From Pleurocapsa sp. PCC 7327 (GTDB lineage Bacteria > Cyanobacteriota > Cyanobacteriia > Cyanobacteriales > Microcystaceae): a stretch of 64,000 bases of DNA. Below, piece after piece: positions 36,960 through 46,354 of this stretch (the stretch's first letter is position 1; every line of letters begins with the position of its first letter). The DNA is taken from positions 943,501 through 1,007,500 of the forward strand of contig NC_019689.1 of assembly GCF_000317025.1 (NCBI RefSeq), given 5' to 3'. The notes below the pieces were generated by a model, which was not told the origin of the DNA, made no database searches, and saw only the letters and a list, made by a program, of their open reading frames with translations. The position numbers were made by a program, and so were the translations under genes.

Positions 36960-38625
36960 ATGAGATAAAAAAGAATTTTAATTGTCGGTGGCGTAGCAGG
37001 GGGAGCCTCTTGTGCAACTCGTTCCCGCCGTCTATCTGAAGAAGCAGAAATTATTATTTTTGAGCGAGGGCCTTTTGTTTCATTTGCCAATTGTGGCTTG
37101 CCTTACTATGTAGGAAATGTCATTGCTGAAGAAAAGAAATTGTTGGTAGCTACTACCGATCTATTTAAGCAGCGTTTTAATATTGAAGTCCGAATTAAAA
37201 ATGAAGTCTTAAGTATCGATCGCCAAAGCAAAAAAATTACGGTCAAAAACCTGACAACTGACGAAATTTATCAAGAACGATACGATGCTTTGGTATTAGC
37301 ACCGGGAGCTTCTCCGATTCGTCCGCCGCTACCGGAGATCGATTTGCCAGGAATTTTTGCCCTACGTACCATCCCCGACAGCCGTCGCATTCGCGATTGG
37401 ATTGCCGAACGTCAAGTCAAACAAGCTGTTGTCGTTGGTGGTGGCTTAATTGGCTTAGAAATAACAGAAAATCTCGTCCATCGAGGCATTGCCGTGACGT
37501 TACTAGAAATGGCATCTCAAGTCATGCCAATCCTCGATCGAGAAATGGTCGTTCCCGTACAAGAGCGTCTGAGAAAGCATGGGGTTCAGTTGTATTTGCA
37601 AGAAGAAGTAACGCAATTCGAGCAACAGGAAAAGAATATTCTCGTTTCGACGCGATCGCAAAAGCAGTATCCCGCTCAGTTAGTGATTATTGCACTTGGC
37701 GTGCGTCCGGAAAGCAAACTGGCTATAGAGGCGGAATTAGAAATAGGAGAAAAAGGCGGAATTCGCGTCAACGAACAAATGCGCACTTCTGACGAGTCTA
37801 TTTGGGCAGTCGGAGACGCAGTAGAAGTACAAGACTATGTTACCAAAGAATGGACGTTAATTCCTTTGGCAGGACCAGCAAACCGCCAGGGAAAGATTGC
37901 AGCCGATGCGATCGCAGGTCGCCCTTCTACCTTTCGGGGCATGGAAGGTACTGCCGTCTGCGGTATCTTTGGGTTAACCGTTGCCAATACGGGAGCTAGC
38001 GAGAAAACTCTAAAACGGCTAGAAATTCCCTATGAGAAAATCTATCTCCATCCCGGTCATCACGTCAGCTACTTTCCAGGTGCGAAACCGATTGACCTGA
38101 AATTGCTTTTTTCTCCCAAAGACGGGCAAATTTTAGGAGCGCAAGCAGTGGGAGAAGAAGGAGTAGAAAAACGTATTGATGTTATATCAATGGCAATTCA
38201 GCGTCACTCTACTGTCTTCGATCTAGAAGAAGCCGAATTGTGCTATGCACCCCAAATTGTGCTATGCACCCCAATTTGGTGCGGCAAAAGATCCCGTTAA
38301 TTTTGCTGGTATGATAGCCGCTAATGCCTTACGAGGCGATGCTCCGATCGCTCAATGGGATGGCTTAGATTTGACCGAAGGCGTATTAGTGGACGTGCGA
38401 GAAGTGGGAGAGTTTGAAACAGGTCACGTCCCTGGAGCAATTAATGTTCCTTTGAGTCAGTTACGCGATCGCCTTCCCGAACTCCCAAAAGATAAAAAAA
38501 TTTTAGTTTATTGCCAAGTCGGTCAACGCGCCTACTATGCTACTCGTATCCTACGATTAAATGGGTTTAATGCTTCCAATTTAACAGGAGGATATAAAAC
38601 TTGGAAAAGTTACCATTTAATGTAG
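36960..38625 (+). pseudogene. CoA-disulfide reductase/rhodanese fusion, disrupted
   Basis: The intact form would be an FAD/NAD disulfide reductase of about 550 aa with a C-terminal rhodanese domain. FAD-binding IVGGVAGGASCATR, the active-site Cys in SFANCGLPYYVG, VVGGGLIGLEI (NAD) and WAVGDAVEV are all in one frame up to 38255. The rhodanese part has the catalytic Cys in VYCQVGQRAYY and resumes from 38275. Two lesions are seen: the ATG at 36960 is followed by TAA as codon 3, and an exact 19-bp tandem duplication at 38237-38274 shifts the frame. Removing one copy restores CYAPQFGAAKDP. Internal starts could still yield truncated proteins. Confidence 0.85.
38237..38274. repeat. exact 19-bp tandem duplication
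   Basis: ATTGTGCTATGCACCCCAA occurs twice head to tail. Nineteen is not a multiple of three, so it breaks the reductase/rhodanese frame. With no base difference between the copies it looks recent, or is an assembly artefact. Confidence 0.95.
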
Positions 38626-38688
38626 TACATCCTCTAGGAAGATTAAGAGGGATAGGGAAACGGGGAGTGGGGGGAGTGTGGAGAGAGT

Positions 38689-38787
38689 TGGGAGACAATT
38701 AACCACCTAACCACTGTACGGACGGGTTTTTTAGAGTAACTGTTGGGAAATCGCTAGCGTTTTTAGATAAACTCGCCCCTACTAACT
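38689..38787. repeat. 99-bp dispersed repeat, copy 2 (inverted)
   Basis: Reverse-orientation partner of 33841-33939. It shares the AAATCGCTAGCG core and the flanking TTAACCAC / CCTACTAACT edges. It lies between the broken reductase and the copper ATPase gene. Confidence 0.8.
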
Positions 38788-38837
38788 AATCCCCAATCCT
38801 TTCATTGAATAACTAATAGAATAACTAATAACTGTTT

Positions 38838-41399
38838 ATGGTACAAACTTCGCCTAAAGCTGGGGAAACGACAACAATTGCAGCTTCTCTAGAAACTGCT
38901 ACGCTGGATGTGACGGGAATGAAATGTGCCGGCTGCGTTAAAGCCGTAGAAAGGCAACTTACTCAAAATCCGGGAGTGGTTTCTGCGTGCGTCAATCTCG
39001 TGACTGAAGTAGCCGTCGTCCAGTACGTTCCAGGAGCCATTCAACCGGAGAATTTAGCCCAAAAGCTGACTGAAACGGGTTTTCCCTCGCGATTGCGTTC
39101 CTCGGCGGCAGGAGGAGCCGGCGAATTAGCTACAAGTGCGGTAGAACGGCGGCAACAGGAAGTAAAGCAACAGCTCCGGAATTTAGCGATCGCGGCTATT
39201 CTATTAGTTTTCTCTAGTCTTGGGCATCTAGACCATATTGGCGGTCCGAAGATTCCCTTTTTTAGCAATATTTGGTTTCATTGGGCGCTAGCAACCCTTG
39301 CATTACTATTTCCGGGGCGTTCTCTCCTAATTGATGGCTGGCGAAGCCTTTGGCACGGAATGCCCAATATGAATACCCTGGTTGGGTTGGGAACGTTTAG
39401 CGCTTATCTGGCGAGTTGCATTGCGCTTCTGTTTCCCCAATTGGAATGGGAATGCTTTTTTGACGAACCCGTCATGCTGTTAGGATTTATCTTCCTGGGG
39501 CGCACCCTAGAAGCTAGGGCAAGAATTCGCGCTCGTTCTGCTCTAGAAGCCCTCGTTGCCCTACAACCGCCCCTTGCCCGTTTGATTGGCGATCCCAGTA
39601 CCGCAGATCCGTCGGGGATTGAAATTCCGGTCGAGCAAGTGCGCGTGGGAGAGTGGGTTTGGGTATTGCCGGGAGAAAAAATTCCCGTCGATGGGGAAAT
39701 TGTCGCGGGTCAATGTTCGGTGGACGAGTCGATGCTGACGGGAGAATCGCTACCCGTGGCAAAACAAGAAGGTAATACGGTAACGGCAGGAACGCTAAAC
39801 CAGTCGGGCGCGATCGCAATTAAAGCTACCCGCATCGGCAAAGATACCACCCTAGCCAAGATTATCGCCTCAGTAGAAGACGCGCAAACCCGCAAAGCCC
39901 CCGTCCAACAGCTAGCCGATACCGTCGCTGGGTATTTTGCCTACGGCGTGATGGCAGTTGCCTCGCTAACTTTTCTATTTTGGGATCTCATCGGCACGAA
40001 ACTCTATCCAGAAGTTCTCATGGCGGGAATGTCTCACGACATGGGACATGAGATGGTCATGTCGCCCTCCCCTTTGCTCTTGAGTTTAAAACTTGCGATC
40101 GCCGTGTTAGTGATTGCTTGTCCCTGCGCCTTGGGATTGGCTACGCCAACAGCGATCTTAGTCGGGACTGGTATTGGTGCCGAACACGGATTGTTAATCA
40201 AAGGCGGAGAGATTTTAGAAAAAGTTCATCAATTAGACGCGATCGTCTTTGATAAAACGGGAACGCTAACTATCGGTCATCCTACCGTTACCGATTGTAT
40301 CCCCCTAACAGAGATTAATGAAGACCGTCTCTTGCAACTCGCCGCAACAGTAGAAAGCGGCACCAATCATCCTCTCGCCACGGCAATCATTGAGGAAGCC
40401 CAAAAACGAGAATTACCTCTCTTAGAGGCTAAAGACTTTTATACCGAAGCTGGACTGGGCATATCTGCTAGCGTTGGCACAGAAGAAGTTTTATTGGGCA
40501 ATGAAGCTTGGATGAGCGATCGCGGCATAGCAATCGACGAAGCAGCCCAGATTCAGGCGCGATCGCTTGCAAAAGCAGGCAAAACCGTTGTTTACCTCGC
40601 CATTGCCGGGAAAGTCGCTGGAATTATTGCCCTTCGAGATCCCCTGCGCCCCGATGCCAAGGAAACCGTAGAACGCCTTCAGCGATTGGGATTGCAAGTT
40701 ATCCTAGTGACTGGCGATCGCGCAGATGTTGCCGGTGCGATCGCACAACAAGTCGGCATTGCTCAAGTCTTTGCCTCAGTTCGTCCCCAGCAGAAGGCAG
40801 AAATTATTAAATCCCTGCAAATGGGAGAACGGAAGTCGGAAGTTAGAAGGCACGGGAATCAGGGGACAAGGGGGAGTGGGGAGAGTGGGGGGACTCCGAA
40901 GAAATTCATCCAAAATCCTTTCATCCCCAATCCAAAATCCGCCGTTCTCCTTGAAAAGGTTCAAGGAGCGTGCGGCGGCTTCGCCAAAATCCAAAATCCA
41001 AAATCCAAGATTGTTGCCATGATTGGAGATGGAATCAATGATGCTCCAGCTTTAGCACAGGCAGATATCGGAATTTCTTTGCACGGAGGAACGGACGTTG
41101 CGATCGAAACGGCGGGCATTGTTTTGATGCGAGAACGATTGCTCGATGTAGTCGAAGCCATCCAATTGAGCCTGGCTACGTTTAATAAAATTCGCCAAAA
41201 TCTGTTTTGGGCTTTGGGATATAATACTCTTGCCATTCCTGTTGCTGCTGGCGTTTTGCTTCCCGGTTTTGGGTTACTGTTGAGTCCGGCATTAGCCGGA
41301 GCGCTAATGGCATTTAGCTCCGTCACAGTCGTGACTAATTCTCTCCTGTTGCGTCGTCAATTCAAAATCCAAACGCGAACTATCTACAAATCAAACTAG
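38838..41399 (+). CDS. copper-transporting P-type ATPase with internal repeat insertion
   Basis: An 853-aa P1B-type ATPase moving Cu(I) across the cytoplasmic or thylakoid membrane (CtaA/PacS group). An N-terminal metal-binding domain has GMKCAGC (Cys30, Cys33). Transmembrane helices, the TGES loop, the transport motif CPC (428-430), phosphorylation Asp472 in DKTGT and GDGINDAPA follow. Between KAEIIKSLQ and KIVAMIGDG, normally almost contiguous, lie 62 extra residues encoded by dispersed-repeat DNA (40821-41006). Without them the length (about 791) is normal. CtaA is favoured by the [12 protein letters not shown] opening; activity with the insert is unknown. Confidence 0.88.
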   Translation: MVQTSPKAGETTTIAASLETATLDVTGMKCAGCVKAVERQLTQNPGVVSACVNLVTEVAVVQYVPGAIQPENLAQKLTETGFPSRLRSSAAGGAGELATSAVERRQQEVKQQLRNLAIAAILLVFSSLGHLDHIGGPKIPFFSNIWFHWALATLALLFPGRSLLIDGWRSLWHGMPNMNTLVGLGTFSAYLASCIALLFPQLEWECFFDEPVMLLGFIFLGRTLEARARIRARSALEALVALQPPLARLIGDPSTADPSGIEIPVEQVRVGEWVWVLPGEKIPVDGEIVAGQCSVDESMLTGESLPVAKQEGNTVTAGTLNQSGAIAIKATRIGKDTTLAKIIASVEDAQTRKAPVQQLADTVAGYFAYGVMAVASLTFLFWDLIGTKLYPEVLMAGMSHDMGHEMVMSPSPLLLSLKLAIAVLVIACPCALGLATPTAILVGTGIGAEHGLLIKGGEILEKVHQLDAIVFDKTGTLTIGHPTVTDCIPLTEINEDRLLQLAATVESGTNHPLATAIIEEAQKRELPLLEAKDFYTEAGLGISASVGTEEVLLGNEAWMSDRGIAIDEAAQIQARSLAKAGKTVVYLAIAGKVAGIIALRDPLRPDAKETVERLQRLGLQVILVTGDRADVAGAIAQQVGIAQVFASVRPQQKAEIIKSLQMGERKSEVRRHGNQGTRGSGESGGTPKKFIQNPFIPNPKSAVLLEKVQGACGGFAKIQNPKSKIVAMIGDGINDAPALAQADIGISLHGGTDVAIETAGIVLMRERLLDVVEAIQLSLATFNKIRQNLFWALGYNTLAIPVAAGVLLPGFGLLLSPALAGALMAFSSVTVVTNSLLLRRQFKIQTRTIYKSN
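40821..41006 (+). repeat. dispersed repeat inserted in frame in the P-type ATPase gene
   Basis: A 186-bp segment (62 codons, no stop). It has a G-rich part (GGGGGAGTGGGGAGAGTGG), then AATCCAAAATCC-type repeats, and a perfect hairpin with arms CTCCTTGAA/TTCAAGGAG (40949-40970). The same phrases (ATCCAAAATCCAAAAT, GGGGAGTGTGG) fill non-coding spacers at 14209-14335, 22200-22260, 38650-38690 and 55960-56095. The composition differs sharply from the flanking ATPase sequence. Confidence 0.85.
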
Positions 41400-41465
41400 C
41401 TATTCGCCTTGGTGTTGCCAATCTTAAATCCCACAATCGCAATGCATAGAATTTAGGATAGCGTG

Positions 41466-41936
41466 ATGACTGGTAAGCCCGTACTCCCTCAAAAAGAACA
41501 TTTTCTCGTTGTTGAAGACGACAAAGGGAGACAAGAAATCCTCTTAAGATACCCGGTTTATTCATTGGGCAGGTCGCAACATTGCGACATTCGTCTGCGT
41601 TCTCAATTTGTTTCGCGCCACCACGCTACTCTGTTCAGGTTCGATCTCGACAACGGCTCTAGTTACTATCGCATTATCGATGGAGACGCCCAAGGAAAAG
41701 CGAGCGCCAATGGAATGTTAGTCAACGGTCGTAAAGTCACTGTTTGCGATCTCAAAGATGGAGACGAGGTGGTTTTCGGACCGCAAGTAGTTGCTGTTTA
41801 TCATTATCGACAACTAGATGAATTTACCACGGCTTCCAATAACGACCCTTTCGATATCACCTTGATCAATCCTGCTATGATGGACAATGACGAAGAGGCG
41901 CTCGATACAGAAAAAGGAACAGAAGGAAGAAGATAG
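41466..41936 (+). CDS. FHA-domain protein
   Basis: A 156-aa cytosolic protein; a GTG one codon earlier is also possible. A single FHA domain fills most of it: SLGRSQHCDIRL, SRHHATLFRF, and the family NG pair in ANGMLVNGRKV. FHA domains bind phosphothreonine peptides, so it probably works with a Ser/Thr kinase encoded elsewhere. The acidic tail (about residues 130-156) has no domain. It converges with the next gene, 4 nt apart. Confidence 0.85.
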   Translation: MTGKPVLPQKEHFLVVEDDKGRQEILLRYPVYSLGRSQHCDIRLRSQFVSRHHATLFRFDLDNGSSYYRIIDGDAQGKASANGMLVNGRKVTVCDLKDGDEVVFGPQVVAVYHYRQLDEFTTASNNDPFDITLINPAMMDNDEEALDTEKGTEGRR

Positions 41937-41940
41937 TCGG

Positions 41941-42288
41941 TTAACTGGTTACATTTTCTATTAATTTCCATTGCGGATTTTCAGCAATCGCCTGTTGGAT
42001 GAGAGCAAACTGTTGCCGACAGCGATTGTTTAGCTGTAATGGAAGTTCATCATTCTTAACAACTAAATTCACCTGTACCTCATCATTAATAGCAGTCGTG
42101 CTGTCAATGAGTACCTCCACCGTCACCAACTTAGAAAAACCGATTTGACCGAGAAATTCGCGTGCCATTATATAATCGACCGCCTGATAAATCACCTCAA
42201 AATGACAAGCTTGCAGAGTTTCGATCATTAGGGGTTGCAGTTTTTCCAGATCGACCTTGACGCGATAGGAGCAGGTATAGCGAGCCAT
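41941..42288 (-). CDS. conserved-type hypothetical protein
   Basis: A 115-aa soluble protein of mixed alpha/beta prediction. It starts MARYTCSYRVKVDLEKLQPL and has alternating strands such as TVEVLIDSTTAINDEVQVNL. I know no function. It lies between convergent FHA and divergent holB genes, and its start is 51 nt from the holB start, so the two may share a divergent promoter. Confidence 0.6.
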   Translation of the reverse strand: MARYTCSYRVKVDLEKLQPLMIETLQACHFEVIYQAVDYIMAREFLGQIGFSKLVTVEVLIDSTTAINDEVQVNLVVKNDELPLQLNNRCRQQFALIQQAIAENPQWKLIENVTS

Positions 42289-42339
42289 AATTACAATTAG
42301 CTAAAAATTCTGACTGTTAGACCCCTTCATTTTGGATCG

Positions 42340-43284
42340 ATGAACTATTTTTCTCAACTCGTAAGTCAACGCCAAGCCGTTGAGTTGCTACAGGAGGCGG
42401 TCGCACGTAATCGCATCGCCCCAGCCTATTTATTTGCCGGTCCTCCAGGGGTAGGACGATCTCTGGCTGCTAAATGTTTCAGTCAATGGTTGCTGAGTCT
42501 CAATCTCTCGCCCGAAAAAAGTGCAATAGCTCAAAAACGCGCTTTAGCTGGCAATCATCCCGATTTATTATGGGTAGAGGCAACTTATCAGCATCAAGGG
42601 CAATTATTGACGACAAAAGAAGCTGCTGCCGCAGGACTCAAGCGCAAAGCTGCCCCCCAAATTCGCATCGAGCAGATTCGAGATATCGCCCAATTTCTCA
42701 ATCGTCCTCCTATAGAAACCTCTCGTTTGCTAGTCGTTATAGAAGAAGCTCAAGCGATGACAGAAGCGGCAGCTAATGCCTTACTCAAGACCTTAGAAGA
42801 ACCCGGACGAGCTACCATCATTTTAATCGCTCCCAGCACTGATGTCCTATTGCCGACCATCGTTTCTCGCTGTCAAAAAATTCCATTTTATCGACTCTCG
42901 CCAGAAGAAATGGAAGAAGTTCTGCGTCGCAATGGTCATGAAGCGATTCTAACTTATCCAGAAATTCTCGCGATCGCTCAAGGAAGTCCAGGAGAGGCGA
43001 TCGCTGCCTTCGCTCAACTACAAGCCATTCCAGAAGCCTTGCGACAACAGCTAAGTCAGTTGCCAGACAGTCCGCTTAACGCCCTAGAATTAGCCAAAAC
43101 TATCGATCGCGAGTTAGACACGCAAGCTCAAATTTGGCTGATCGACTATCTTCAATATATCTATTGGCAAAATTGGCAACAACAAGATTTACTTGAGTTA
43201 CTAGAGAAAGCGCGTCAATGCCTTCTCAATTACGTTCAACCTAGATTGGTGTGGGAATGTACGCTCCTAGAGATGATACTTTGA
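42340..43284 (+). CDS. holB: DNA polymerase III delta' subunit
   Basis: A 314-aa clamp-loader subunit. The AAA+ core shows AYLFAGPPGVGRSLAAK, with Arg in place of the Walker lysine as is common for non-ATP-binding delta'. EEAQAMTEAAANALLKTLEEP and the SRC sensor (TIVSRCQKI) follow. The four-Cys zinc module seen in tau/gamma is absent. It loads the sliding clamp with DnaX and HolA. It ends 25 nt before the repeat that hosts the insertion sequence. Confidence 0.9.
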   Translation: MNYFSQLVSQRQAVELLQEAVARNRIAPAYLFAGPPGVGRSLAAKCFSQWLLSLNLSPEKSAIAQKRALAGNHPDLLWVEATYQHQGQLLTTKEAAAAGLKRKAAPQIRIEQIRDIAQFLNRPPIETSRLLVVIEEAQAMTEAAANALLKTLEEPGRATIILIAPSTDVLLPTIVSRCQKIPFYRLSPEEMEEVLRRNGHEAILTYPEILAIAQGSPGEAIAAFAQLQAIPEALRQQLSQLPDSPLNALELAKTIDRELDTQAQIWLIDYLQYIYWQNWQQQDLLELLEKARQCLLNYVQPRLVWECTLLEMIL

Positions 43285-43308
43285 CAAGCTTAGATAATAA
43301 TTTTGCAA

Positions 43309-43357
43309 GGTATCAACGCCTAGAACTAAAGTTCTAGGCTCAAAGCTCAACTCGATT
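43309..43357. repeat. hairpin repeat, left part, interrupted by the IS
   Basis: Contains the palindrome with arms GCCTAGAACT/AGTTCTAGGC and runs to ACTCGATT at the IS edge. The repeat resumes after the IS at 44530 and continues to about 44575. The uninterrupted copy lies at 60815-60898 in opposite orientation. Confidence 0.9.
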
Positions 43358-44529
43358 GGGAGCATCCACTTTTGGAAGAAACACCCAATCAGACAGCAAG
43401 TAAACCATTAAGATAAGCACAACGAACAGAGAGGATGTGATTGACACTTTCAACATTCCACTGTGCGCCAGAAATTTTGATCCTTAAACCAATTTGTTTA
43501 ATTGCAGATTCAACTGCCCCTGAACCGATAGAACATAATTGTTCAGCCTGATAATAGCTGTAATTGACAATGCGAGGGAGATGTTTTTCCAGATAAGCGA
43601 TGAAATTTTTAGCTTGTTTACCTCGGCAATGATTAAATAGGGTCTTGGCCGCTTCTACCTGACCTTGCCACAACAGAGTTTCCGCAGCTTTGAGTCGCTT
43701 TAAAGAACCACCAACTTTATAAAGATTTTCCTTCAGGTGATACCAATCCAAAATTTCACAGCGAGAAAACTGGTCTTGTCCAAATTCTCTCACCAGATTC
43801 CAGACACCATCATGTCCATCTCCCAAGCAAACAAGAGGGTCTAACAACTGTTGGCTATTGACATAATCAATTAATGATTGGTTGTCATCAAAAAATGCAC
43901 CATAGTAAATCCCTTGCAGACGAACGGTTTTATAGTCTCGCCAGTGGCAGCCTGCTTTCGGTTTACCCCTGAGTCGGACTTTTCCTCCATCTACGCTGAC
44001 TTCTGAAACTGATTGTTTAGCAAGTGGTAGTTGAAAATCTTGTGACAGCACTAGTTGTTGTTGTGTTGAATGACCAACTTTTACTCCTGTCAATGCCTCA
44101 ATCTCGATTTCTGCTTTTTGGTATGATTCGTTAGCTGATAACCTCAAACAGCACTTTTGAAGTAATGGACTTAGGCGAGTTCTTGGCTTTAAACCTAGTC
44201 TAATAAGCTGTTTGGCTTTTAATTTCAGTTCCCCTACTAGGCTTTTTATTTTCCTAGTTTTACCTACTTTTGTTCCAGTTTTTTGTTCGATAAAAAAGGG
44301 CTATTTCTGGGCTGACTAGTTCTAATACTTGACTGCGAACTGTTTTTTCTATGCCTTCAAGGTCTGTCAGCTTACTTTTGTCTGCTTCTTCATACAGCAG
44401 TGTTGACAATTCTTGTAAGCAGGCTTTGATCCGTTCTTGTTTCTCTTGGTTCATTGTCAGCGATCGCACAGGATTATTTCCCTTTACATTTTCCCATAAA
44501 TGGTAAATCTTCCAAAACTGGATGCTCCC
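43358..44529. mobile_element. ISKra4-like insertion sequence, 1172 bp
   Basis: Terminal inverted repeats of 22 bp with one mismatch: GGGAGCATCCACTTTTGG at the left, GGGAGCATCCAGTTTTGG on the reverse strand at the right. The target duplication ACTCGATT is exact on both sides (43350-43357 and 44530-44537). The uninterrupted repeat at 60815-60898 has a single ACTCGATT (reverse strand), confirming the borders. It encodes one disrupted transposase on the minus strand. Confidence 0.95.
43389..44469 (-). pseudogene. ISKra4-family transposase, frameshifted
   Basis: The N-terminal part (from 44469) reads to SPEIALFYRTKNWNKSR and stops. The frame that continues the protein (FIEQKTGTKVGK, TRLSPLLQKCCLRLSANESY, SVDGGKVRLRGKP, LVCLGDGHDGVWNL, ILDWYHLKENLYKVGGSLKR, SGAVESAIKQIGLRIK) is shifted by one base at a run of six T (A on the plus strand, 44292-44297). 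Removing one base restores about 360 aa. The catalytic acidic residues and the C-terminal helices are present. It may be a dead copy, an assembly error, or expressed through slippage. Confidence 0.85.
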
Positions 44530-44719
44530 ACTCGATTAAAATCGACTGAAATTTCTATCGGGTCTTTTTTAGAAATAGTATAAACCAATTATAAGTGTAA
44601 CGACACGATTATTTCATAAATGGTAATGTGAGCGTCTCGCTCATACGCTTTTCAAGATGCTCGCACTATCATCTAATATTTAATTAAAATTAAGACGACC
44701 TATTTAACTCCCATCGTTT

Positions 44720-45142
44720 ATGAAATATCACGTCATCTACGACGGCAATTGCAATCTTTGCGTTACTTTTACTCAACTGCTGGAACAATTCGATCGCGGG
44801 ACAATTTTTGATTACACTCCCATGCAAGATGAAGCTGCTTTGCAACGATTTGGCATTACCCCTGATGACTGCCAGATGGGAATGATCTTAGTTGATGCAA
44901 AAAATTCAGAATGTCGGTGGCAAGGCAGCGATGCAGTAGAAGAAATTACCCGTTTGCTGCCGATGGGAGAGGCATTTATCGCAGCATACCGCGCATTGCC
45001 CGGTGTAAAATGGCTCGGCGATCGCACTTACGAACAAGTTCGAGACAATCGCTATCAGTGGTTCGGAAAACGAGACTCTACTTACTATTCAGCTTATCCG
45101 ATCGGTTGCTCTGTTACTCAAAATCGTCAGGATGCGAGCTAG
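44720..45142 (+). CDS. DCC-family thiol-disulfide oxidoreductase (DUF393)
   Basis: A 140-aa small protein. The opening HVIYDGNCNLCVTFTQLLEQ has the family YDGxCxxC motif, a thioredoxin-like Cys pair. DYTPMQDEAALQRFGI and the MILVDAKNSE strand follow. Members are predicted thiol oxidoreductases of unknown substrate. It overlaps the next gene by 11 nt, suggesting co-translation. Confidence 0.85.
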   Translation: MKYHVIYDGNCNLCVTFTQLLEQFDRGTIFDYTPMQDEAALQRFGITPDDCQMGMILVDAKNSECRWQGSDAVEEITRLLPMGEAFIAAYRALPGVKWLGDRTYEQVRDNRYQWFGKRDSTYYSAYPIGCSVTQNRQDAS

Positions 45143-45971
45143 TGCCAGACGAGCGATCGCAATTTTTTTCTTAGTTACCATCCTATTGGGGTGTAGGATC
45201 GATGGAAAACCTATAGATTTTAACGCTATTGCCGATGGTAACTGGTTTCGTCCTGCGATCGAAACTTCTTGGCAATGGCAGCTTGTAGGAACCGTTAATA
45301 CAAGCTATAACGTTGAAGTATATGACATCGATTTAATTAATGCATCGCCAGAATTAATTGCTAATCTTCACAGCCAAGGAAAAAAGGTAATTTGTTACTT
45401 TTCGGCGGGAACCGTTGAAAATTTTCGACCTGATGCCACTCGATTTAAACCAACCGAAATTGGTAAAGCATTAGATGATTATCCTGACGAACGTTGGTTA
45501 GATATACGCTCTCCCAATGTTGGTAAGATAATCATATCTAGATTGGATCTTGCCGTACAAAAACATTGCGATGGCGTGGAACCAGATAATGTTGACGGTT
45601 ATATTAATAATACGGGTTTTCATTTAACTTATGAGGAGCAACTCGCGTTCAATCGTTTTATTGCTAACGAAGCTCATAAACGGAGTTTGTCGGTTGCACT
45701 AAAAAACGATTTAGACCAAATGCCAGATTTGGTTTTCTACTTTGACTTCAGCATTAACGAACAATGCCACGAGTTTAATGAATGTAATTTATTGCGACCA
45801 TTTATCGAGCAAGGAAAACCGATTTTTAACGCCGAATATAACAAAAAATATCTGCGCGATCGCGTTGAAAGTAAGTCTTTATGCGAACGGGCTTTAGCTG
45901 CTAATATTCGCACATTGATTTTACCAAAAGATTTAGATGATTCTTTTCGCTTTAGCTGCGATGGAGAATAA
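45132..45971 (+). CDS. GH114-type endo-alpha-1,4-polygalactosaminidase-like lipoprotein
   Basis: A 279-aa predicted lipoprotein with lipobox ILLGC after a basic N-terminus. The TIM-barrel features of the GH114/TM1410 group are visible: VEVYDIDLINAS, KKVICYFSAGT, the DERWLDIRSPN strand and the acidic GVEPDNVDGY motif, then SVALKND. Family members cut galactosamine-rich exopolysaccharide. A role in extracellular matrix remodelling is inferred. Only an 11-nt overlap separates it from the DCC gene. Confidence 0.85.
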   Translation: MRASARRAIAIFFLVTILLGCRIDGKPIDFNAIADGNWFRPAIETSWQWQLVGTVNTSYNVEVYDIDLINASPELIANLHSQGKKVICYFSAGTVENFRPDATRFKPTEIGKALDDYPDERWLDIRSPNVGKIIISRLDLAVQKHCDGVEPDNVDGYINNTGFHLTYEEQLAFNRFIANEAHKRSLSVALKNDLDQMPDLVFYFDFSINEQCHEFNECNLLRPFIEQGKPIFNAEYNKKYLRDRVESKSLCERALAANIRTLILPKDLDDSFRFSCDGE

Positions 45972-46354
45972 AACTTAAGCTGCATTCAAGCACCCTTTTA
46001 TTGCAGCTAATAGGCAAAGATGAAGCGGGTAAAGTAGATAAAACCATCTTGCTTTGAGTCCGCGATCGCCACTATAAAAGATTAGAATTAAAGGGGCAAA
46101 AACACCGAATCATTCGATTGAGTCATAAATCTAAATACATATTTTTTAATACTCGACGTATATTTTTCACCTTGCGCTGCTAGCCATATTTATAGGCGGC
46201 AGTAGCTGCAAATTTTGAGTTGCGATCGCGTTCGTCAACTATACTGGCTATGTAATGTCGATCCCCAATGCAGCTTGAATTAAGCAATTACTCGTAAAAT
46301 AAACTCAGGGAGTTTTAAGAAATTGCTTTAGCAAACCGTAGCGCTTGCTTTTCT
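45972..46354. other. 383-bp spacer upstream of the phototaxis operon
   Basis: It holds a weak inverted repeat (AGCTGCA...TGCAGCT, about 45978-46015), two HIP1-like octamers and AT-rich stretches near 46130-46170. No gene is supported. The promoter of pixG presumably lies in the last 150 bp. Confidence 0.4.
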
